Shown here: positions 6,113-11,506 of the stretch, one piece after another | Layout of the letters: each line of letters starts with the position of its first letter | How positions within the stretch are numbered: the stretch's first letter is position 1 | Assembly (NCBI GenBank): GCA_023254645.1 | Contig: JALRLA010000160.1 | Location: forward strand, 1 to 11,506 | Reading direction: 5' to 3' | Source: Bacteroidia bacterium | Lineage (GTDB): Bacteria; Bacteroidota; Bacteroidia; NS11-12g; UBA955 | DNA: 11,506 bases | Position numbers and translations under genes: made by a program | Notes under the pieces: generated by a model | The model's database searches: none | Seen by the model: only the letters and a program-made list of their open reading frames with translations | Told to the model about the DNA's origin: nothing

Positions 6113-9100
6113 ATGAAAAAATGCTGGCTGCTGGGAATCTGCTTGATGCTAGGGAATACCATCCTTGCACAAGAAGCCAGACTTTGGTTCAAACCCAACC
6201 TGGGCCAATGGGCAAACAACCCTTCCAAGGCCCAGCTTCAATTGCCCTCGGCCACGGTCTTTTTTCACGAGTCTGAATTTCGTTTGCTGCTCCAACACCC
6301 CGAAGACGCGGCACAGGTTCACGAGAGCTTTCACCACAGGTCAGAAGGCCTGAGTCGAACCCTTCGCCAGCATGGGCTATTCGTTGAATTTGAAGGGGCA
6401 AATTCCCAAGCCTACTTGGAATTCGAAAACCCGGCCCCTTGGATTGAAAACTACTTTCTGGGTTCTGATTCACGGTCTTGGAAAACGGGCATTCACCCCT
6501 ATTCTATATTGTACATGCGCGATGTGTACCCCAACATTTCCCTGCGCTTCTACGAAAGGAAAGGGCAATTGGAATTCGATTTCATTCTGGAACCCGGCGC
6601 CGATGTGCGCGACATTCGAATGAAGATTGAGGGTACTTCTCCTTATATCGACGAGCAAGGAAAACTGCAACTTCCCAATTCTTGCGGACTCCTGAACTGG
6701 ACGGCCCCTTTGGCCTTTTCTTCGGCCGACAGCAGCCACATCGATTGCGCATTCAAGGCACTAGGCGATGGCCGAATCGGCATAGAGACCTCCAAGCGGG
6801 AAGCCAAAAAGGGTATGGTCATCGATCCCATTTTGGTATTCTCCACCTATTCGGGCTCAACCGGTGACAACTTTGGGTTTACCGCTACATACGACACCGC
6901 TGAATGTCTCTACGCGGGAGGCATTGTAGACGCCAACGGGGCCACTTACCCCGTGACAGCGGGGGCCTTTCAAACCACCTATGGCGGTTCCAGTAATGGC
7001 GGCCCACCCGTTCAGTTGCCCTGCGACATTTCCATAAGCAAGTACAGCAAAGACGGATCAACCCTATTGTGGGCCACCTACCTGGGAGGCGACGACGACG
7101 AATACCCCCACAGCCTTGTGGTTGACCCCAACAACAACTTGCTGATTCTAGGTACTACCCTGTCGACCAATTTCCCCGTGGCCAGCAATGCCTATGACGC
7201 CACCCACAACGGCTCGTATGACATCGTGATTTCCAAACTATCAGCCGATGGCAGCACCTTGATGGCCGGCACTTTTCTTGGTGGCTCTAGTTACGATGGA
7301 TTTCAACGCGATGACGGCGCCACCAAAAGTCAACTCTTGTTCAATTACGCTGACAATTACCGCGGGGACATTTTGGCCGATTCGACCAACGTCTATCTAG
7401 CCACTTGCACCCGTTCCACCAATTTCCCCACCACAGCAGGTGCTTATCAAAGCGCAGCCGCCGGTCTAACCGATGCCGCCATTGTCTGCTTGAACCAGGA
7501 TCTTAGCCAATTGAATTGGTCTACACGATTGGGCGGAAGCAATGACGACGCCGCTTACAGCGTCAAACTCGATGCAGCAGGGCATTTGTTCATTGGAGGG
7601 GGAACAGCTAGTTCCAATTTCCCAATGACGGGAAATGGAATTTGGCCCAATTACCACAACCCTAGCGGCGGTTCTACTCAGGAAAAAGTCGACGGTTATA
7701 TCAGCCGTTTTGATGCCAAAACTGGGGCTTACCAAGTGGGAACATTCTTTGGCGGTAATTCCTATGATCAGATTTACTTTCTGGACATTGACTTGGCTGG
7801 AAAGGTGTATTTCACCGGCCAAACCAAAAGCCGAAACTTCACCTTAACCAATGGGGTTTACGGCAAATCCAACACTGGGCAATTCATAGGCCGCTTGAGC
7901 AACGATTTGAGCCAAGAAGAATTCTTCACCACCTTTGGAAACCGGGTCAATGTGAACCCCGAACTCAGTCCCTCTGCCTTCATGGTCGACGACTGTTTCA
8001 ATATCTATTTCAGCGGATGGGGATCCATCATTGGTGTGGGAAACAGCGGCACCACCAGTGGCTTGCCCACCACCCCCAACGCCAATCAAATCACTACCGA
8101 TGGCAATGACTTTTACCTCATCGTTCTCGGAAAGGATGCCCAAAACTTGCTGTACGCCTCATACTTCGGCGGCAGCCAAAGCGAAGATCACGTGGATGGA
8201 GGAACCAGTCGATTTGACAAAAAAGGAGTGATCTATCAGTCGGTTTGTGCCAGCTGCCCCAACAGCCCTCCAGGACTCAACGACTTCCCTACCAGCAGCG
8301 GCTCTGCTTTCCCAAACAACGTATCCATTCGATGCAGCAATGCCAGTTTCAAGCTCGATTTTCGACTGACCTACAGCATTGATGCTCTGTTTAGCGCACA
8401 GCCCCAACCCGCCTGCCAAGGGGAGGACATTCGATTTACGCCCAATACCATTTACCAGGCCCAATACTTTTGGGATTTTGGCGATGGCACCCTCAGCAGT
8501 GATACCATCGCGACGCATCGCTTTGCCGATACCGGTCGCTATTGGGTTCAGTTGATTGTGGTTGATTCCAACAGTTGCAACCGAAATGCCAACCACGGAA
8601 TGTGGGTCTATGTGGGCTTGAAACCCTCTGGCAAAATCACGGCTACCTTGGAGCCTTGCATTGACTTCACTGAACTCTTGCTTGAAGGCCAGCACTTTGA
8701 TACCCTGATATGGGATTTTGGTGATGGAAGCCCTCAGATTCGAAATACAAACCCACTCAATCACAACTACATCAGTGGCTCCTACACGGTCACTGCTTAC
8801 CTGTTAAACGGAACTTCCCTGTGCCGAGACACCATAGAACTGCCCTTGATCGTCAATACCGATTCCAGCGGGGAAATCTATCTGGCCAACGTTTTCACCC
8901 CAGGTCGTGGAACCATCGATGGACGTGGCGACGGCAAAAACGACTGCTTCCGGGTCTACGGCCTCTCAACCGAATGCGACGAAGCGGAACTGCGCATTTT
9001 CAATCGATGGGGCGAGCGAATCTTTTATACCGAAGATTTGAGCATCTGTTGGAATGGCAAAGTGCAAAACGGAGGACCGGAGCTACCTGATGGCACTTAT

Positions 9101-9187
9101 TTTTACCAACTCTACATCAAAACCCGAGACCAAAAAGAAGTCAATCGGCTCATTGCCGGTTCGGTCAATTTGATTCGAGAGCCGTAA
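6113..9187 (+). CDS. Large secreted SBBP-propeller / PKD protein with T9SS type-B sorting domain
   Basis: 1024 residues. A signal peptide (MKKCWLLGICLMLGNTILAQ) directs it to the periplasm. Residues about 24-235 resemble the domain found before SBBP repeats in Bacteroidota (PNLGQW...). Seven repeat units follow, opening near 243, 321, 386, 470, 543, 606 and 682 with (S/A/G)T(Y/F)LGG-like strands, several with a later (T/S)NFP motif, consistent with one seven-bladed beta-propeller. Two PKD domains carry WDFGDG at 787-792 and 867-872. The C-terminus (about 922-1024: NVFTPGRG, GDGKNDCF, IFNRWGERIF, LPDGTYFYQL) is a gliding-motility-type, type-B T9SS signal, so the protein is probably exported across the outer membrane and surface-attached or released. 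ATG 6113 is chosen over an upstream in-frame GTG (6062) because the latter would lie before the terminator and lacks a leading signal peptide. An adhesin-like role is inference. Confidence 0.9.
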   Translation: MKKCWLLGICLMLGNTILAQEARLWFKPNLGQWANNPSKAQLQLPSATVFFHESEFRLLLQHPEDAAQVHESFHHRSEGLSRTLRQHGLFVEFEGANSQAYLEFENPAPWIENYFLGSDSRSWKTGIHPYSILYMRDVYPNISLRFYERKGQLEFDFILEPGADVRDIRMKIEGTSPYIDEQGKLQLPNSCGLLNWTAPLAFSSADSSHIDCAFKALGDGRIGIETSKREAKKGMVIDPILVFSTYSGSTGDNFGFTATYDTAECLYAGGIVDANGATYPVTAGAFQTTYGGSSNGGPPVQLPCDISISKYSKDGSTLLWATYLGGDDDEYPHSLVVDPNNNLLILGTTLSTNFPVASNAYDATHNGSYDIVISKLSADGSTLMAGTFLGGSSYDGFQRDDGATKSQLLFNYADNYRGDILADSTNVYLATCTRSTNFPTTAGAYQSAAAGLTDAAIVCLNQDLSQLNWSTRLGGSNDDAAYSVKLDAAGHLFIGGGTASSNFPMTGNGIWPNYHNPSGGSTQEKVDGYISRFDAKTGAYQVGTFFGGNSYDQIYFLDIDLAGKVYFTGQTKSRNFTLTNGVYGKSNTGQFIGRLSNDLSQEEFFTTFGNRVNVNPELSPSAFMVDDCFNIYFSGWGSIIGVGNSGTTSGLPTTPNANQITTDGNDFYLIVLGKDAQNLLYASYFGGSQSEDHVDGGTSRFDKKGVIYQSVCASCPNSPPGLNDFPTSSGSAFPNNVSIRCSNASFKLDFRLTYSIDALFSAQPQPACQGEDIRFTPNTIYQAQYFWDFGDGTLSSDTIATHRFADTGRYWVQLIVVDSNSCNRNANHGMWVYVGLKPSGKITATLEPCIDFTELLLEGQHFDTLIWDFGDGSPQIRNTNPLNHNYISGSYTVTAYLLNGTSLCRDTIELPLIVNTDSSGEIYLANVFTPGRGTIDGRGDGKNDCFRVYGLSTECDEAELRIFNRWGERIFYTEDLSICWNGKVQNGGPELPDGTYFYQLYIKTRDQKEVNRLIAGSVNLIREP

Positions 9188-9317
9188 GAAATAGTCTTGA
9201 AGTTGATAGCGCTATAGCCAAAACGGCCTAACGACGAATTCGAACTGGGAGTCCTATCAATTCGGCATCTACTCAAGAGCTGATTCCCTAGGAGCCGGCC
9301 TCTAAGTGAGCCCGCGA
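9188..9317. other. Convergent intergenic region (130 bp)
   Basis: It lies between the stops of the T9SS surface-protein gene and fabD. It holds a 10-bp palindrome (ATAGCGCTAT, 9206-9215) but no hairpin followed by a T run in either direction, and no coding sequence I can support. Confidence 0.5.
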
Positions 9318-10199
9318 TTAAGCCAAACTTTCGGCCTCAGCCTCGGGAGCGATCTTCTTTACCAAGCCTTGCAAGACCTTACCAGGTCCAAGCTCAGTAA
9401 ATTTTACCGCACCGTCTGCCCACATGGCTTGAACACTTTGTGTCCAGCGCACGGGAGCCGTCAGCTGGGCCACCAAATTGGCTTGAATATCAGCGGGGTT
9501 AGAAACCGCCGAAGCACACACGTTTTGGTAAACAGGGCAGTGAGGAGTTTGGAAACTCGTAGCTTGAATGGCCGCGGCCAACTTCTCACGTGCGGGTTCC
9601 ATCAAGGGCGAATGAAAAGCCCCACCAACGGGCAAAATCAAGGCGCGTTTGGCACCTGCCGCCTTCATGGCTTCACAGGCTTCTTCTACTGCAGGAACAG
9701 CGCCCGAAATGACCAACTGACCAGGACAGTTGTAGTTCGCCGCTACCACCACACCAGAAATTGAGGCGCAAATTTCTTCGACTTTGGCATCGTCTAAGGC
9801 CAATACCGCCGCCATGGTTCCTGGCTGCATTTCGCAAGCCTCTTGCATGGCCATGGCGCGTTGATACACCAATTTCAAACCGTCTTCGAAGCTTAGGCAT
9901 TTGTTGGAGACCAATGCAGAAAACTCACCCAAACTGTGCCCAGCGACCATATCGGGCTTGGGCAAACTCGCATCCATGGCACGAATGACCGAATGAACAA
10001 AGATGGCCGGTTGGGTCACCCGTGTTTGCTTCAAATCATCGGCACTGCCGTTGAACATCAAATCGCTGAGGCCAAATCCCAAGATTTCGTCAGCTTGCTC
10101 AAATCGCTCGCGGTATTCACCGCCCTGCTCGTACAATTCCCGACCCATTCCCGAAAACTGAGAACCTTGACCGGGGAACACAAATGCATGTTTGGACAT
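9318..10199 (-). CDS. fabD: Malonyl-CoA:ACP transacylase (FabD)
   Basis: Transfers malonyl from CoA to acyl-carrier protein to supply chain-extension units in cytoplasmic type II fatty acid synthesis. The 293-residue length is normal. All hallmarks are present: GQGSQ (10-14, oxyanion-hole Gln), the nucleophile S89 in GHSLGEFSAL, R114 in YQRAMAMQ (binds the malonyl carboxylate), H196 in GAFHSPLM, and the C-terminal GPGKVLQGL. It differs from polyketide AT domains by being a free-standing protein with a malonyl-type Arg. Other fab genes are not adjacent, as is common in Bacteroidota. The ATG lies 20 bp after the stop of the upstream ABC-F gene, so it may be read from that transcript as well as from its own -7 box at 10204-10211. 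Confidence 0.96.
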   Translation of the reverse strand: MSKHAFVFPGQGSQFSGMGRELYEQGGEYRERFEQADEILGFGLSDLMFNGSADDLKQTRVTQPAIFVHSVIRAMDASLPKPDMVAGHSLGEFSALVSNKCLSFEDGLKLVYQRAMAMQEACEMQPGTMAAVLALDDAKVEEICASISGVVVAANYNCPGQLVISGAVPAVEEACEAMKAAGAKRALILPVGGAFHSPLMEPAREKLAAAIQATSFQTPHCPVYQNVCASAVSNPADIQANLVAQLTAPVRWTQSVQAMWADGAVKFTELGPGKVLQGLVKKIAPEAEAESLA

Positions 10200-10203
10200 G
10201 CTT

Positions 10204-10211
10204 CAAAAATA
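10204..10211 (-). promoter_or_regulatory. -7 box of fabD
   Basis: On the minus strand, TATTTTTG matches TAnnTTTG exactly and ends 4 nt before the fabD ATG. It fits entirely in the 20-bp gap between the ABC-F stop and fabD, so any -33 element would lie inside the ABC-F coding sequence (a TTG 23 nt upstream is slightly far). Confidence 0.5.
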
Positions 10212-10219
10212 CGGCTTGC

Positions 10220-11506
10220 TCAAAGTCCTTCCGACAATTCCAACCAACGCAGCTCTTTGCTGTCCAATTCATCGCTCAATTGGGCCAATTCAGCACTGAT
10301 GGCTTGTATGCGTTCAAACTCTGTGCTTAGACCTGCCAACTCCTCTTCCAAGCCTTGTTTGCGGGCTTGCAACTCGGGCAATTCCTTTTCAATCTGCTCG
10401 TATTCGAACTTCTCTTTGAAGCTTAGCTTGCGGCTTTCTTTGGCGGGTTTCTCTTCGCTCAGCGATGGGGTGGCGACGCTAGTTACTGCTGGCCTTTCTT
10501 GTTGCTTGCGCTGCTTTTCTGCATCGGCCCAAGCGCGGTAATCACTGTAGTTACCGGGATAATCTTTGATCTGGCCCTGGCCATGGAACACGAACACATG
10601 GTCGACCAACTTGTCCATGAAATAACGATCGTGGCTGACGATGAGCACGCATCCGGGGTAATCAATCAAGAAGGATTCCAAGGTGGCCAAGGTCACAATG
10701 TCCAAGTCATTGGTAGGCTCATCGAGAATCAGAAAATTGGGGTTGGTCACCAAGACCTTGAGCAGCTGCAAACGCCGCTTCTCTCCCCCGCTCAATTTGC
10801 CTACCCACTGGTAATGGGTCTCGTTGGCAAAGCCAAATCGGCGCAAAAACTGCGCAACGGGCAAACGCGTACCATCAGCCATGGGTAGGTACTCAGCCAA
10901 TTCCCTGAGCACATCAATGACCCGCATATCGTCAGGGGCATTCAAGGGCTTCTGATCGAAGTAGCCAAACACCATGGTTTCTCCCGCCACAATCTTTCCC
11001 TTATCAGGTCGCTCCAAGCCCATGATCATGTTCAAAAAGGTCGACTTGCCTACCCCATTGGGGCCGACAATGCCAATCTTTTCACCCCGCTTGAAGGTGT
11101 AGGTGAAGTCCTCTAGAATGCAGGTATCGGGCTCAAATGCCTTTTCCAAGTGGTAGAGTTCAAGGATTTTTTTGCCCATTCTCTCCATCTTAACCCCAAA
11201 CTCAGTGGCCTCGTCTTGGTATTTCTTTTTGGCACGATCGGATAGGTCATCAAAGGCCTCCAATCGAGACTTGCTCTTGGTGGTTCGGGCTTTGGGCATG
11301 CGTCTCACCCATTCGAGCTCGCGGCGATACAAATTGTGAGCCTTCTCCTGCTCAGCCTGGGCCACAGCGTAGCGATGGTGTTTGTTTTCAATGTAGGCCT
11401 CGTAATTGCCAGGGTATTCAAACAACTTGCCCTTGTCCAGTTCCAGTATGCGGTCGCAAATGCGGTCCAAGAAATAACGATCGTGGGTCACCAACAACAG
11501 GGTCAG
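10220..11506 (-). CDS. ABC-F family ATPase, Uup-like (partial, C-terminal 428 residues)
   Basis: The frame is open to the window edge and the N-terminal half is missing. It begins at the end of the first nucleotide-binding domain (VTHDRYFLDR, H-switch). The inter-domain linker follows, with a charged helical segment containing MPKARTTKSKSR. The second ABC domain has Walker A GPNGVGKST (about 148-156 of the fragment), signature LSGGEKRR (about 238-245), Walker B LILDEPTNDLD (about 259-269) and H-switch VSHDRYF. There are no membrane segments. After a Pro/Ser-rich tether, the last ~70 residues form a charged coiled coil, the feature of Uup, which binds branched DNA or ribosomes in E. coli. ABC-F proteins act on the ribosome; the exact subfamily (Uup versus an EttA-like or antibiotic-protection type) cannot be fixed from the fragment, though the C-terminal coiled coil favours Uup. 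fabD lies 20 bp downstream. Confidence 0.9.
   Translation of the reverse strand: MTLLLVTHDRYFLDRICDRILELDKGKLFEYPGNYEAYIENKHHRYAVAQAEQEKAHNLYRRELEWVRRMPKARTTKSKSRLEAFDDLSDRAKKKYQDEATEFGVKMERMGKKILELYHLEKAFEPDTCILEDFTYTFKRGEKIGIVGPNGVGKSTFLNMIMGLERPDKGKIVAGETMVFGYFDQKPLNAPDDMRVIDVLRELAEYLPMADGTRLPVAQFLRRFGFANETHYQWVGKLSGGEKRRLQLLKVLVTNPNFLILDEPTNDLDIVTLATLESFLIDYPGCVLIVSHDRYFMDKLVDHVFVFHGQGQIKDYPGNYSDYRAWADAEKQRKQQERPAVTSVATPSLSEEKPAKESRKLSFKEKFEYEQIEKELPELQARKQGLEEELAGLSTEFERIQAISAELAQLSDELDSKELRWLELSEGL

Noticed and set aside
8159..8764. 201-codon minus-strand open frame
   Set aside because: Antisense to the PKD region of the secreted protein, with no promoter-like box or recognisable motif.
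9206..9218. ATAGCGCTAT palindrome overlapping GCTATAGC as an attachment site or operator
   Set aside because: A single short palindrome between convergent genes, with no partner copy or mobile gene nearby.
9936..10541. 201-codon plus-strand open frame, Ser/Leu-rich
   Set aside because: Antisense across the fabD start and the ABC-F coiled coil; it is a shadow of charged heptads read on the other strand.
11495..11497. TTG as the start codon of the ABC-F gene
   Set aside because: The frame continues upstream to the window edge with conserved ABC sequence (LLVTHDRYF is the end of the first ATPase domain), so this is an internal leucine.

Overview
This window is about 11.5 kb of chromosomal DNA from a member of the Bacteroidota, probably of Flavobacteriales type. 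The sequence gives four grounds for this: a DUF6029-type envelope protein, a FecR-like anti-sigma protein with a DUF4974-like tail, a large secreted protein ending in a type IX secretion (T9SS) type-B C-terminal domain, and repeated Bacteroidota -7 promoter boxes (TAnnTTTG). No Shine-Dalgarno signal is evident before the starts. The genus cannot be named from this window.

Layout. 1-637 (minus) is the N-terminal part of a DUF6029 protein, cut by the window edge. It is divergent from miaB (692-2101, plus), which encodes the tRNA ms2i6A methylthiotransferase. miaB converges on an NAD-dependent L-threonine 3-dehydrogenase of the extended-SDR type (2127-3083, minus). That gene is divergent from a Gfo/Idh/MocA oxidoreductase (3149-4153, plus). 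After a 174-bp intergenic region that can form small hairpins comes the most unusual gene (4328-6052, plus). It is a FecR-like protein whose cytoplasmic part is a perfect 31-residue tandem repeat (five units). Its extracytoplasmic part carries a coiled coil and an Asp-rich thrombospondin type 3 calcium-binding tail. A strong intrinsic terminator follows. Next is a 1024-residue secreted protein (6113-9187, plus) with a seven-repeat SBBP-type propeller, two PKD domains and a T9SS type-B sorting domain. Convergent to it on the minus strand are fabD (9318-10199) and the 3' part of an Uup-like ABC-F ATPase (10220-11506, running off the window).

How the genes relate. Most are unrelated housekeeping or catabolic genes with their own promoters. 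Six of the seven genes whose start is visible have a TAnnTTTG-like -7 box only 4-7 nt before the start codon, which predicts leaderless or nearly leaderless mRNAs. The FecR-like gene is the exception: it has a long leader, a GTG start and no adjacent ECF sigma factor or TonB receptor. Whether it works with the T9SS surface protein immediately downstream is unknown, because a terminator and a new promoter separate them.

No rRNA, tRNA, CRISPR array, insertion sequence or prophage gene was seen, and no stretch over 300 bp lacks a gene.
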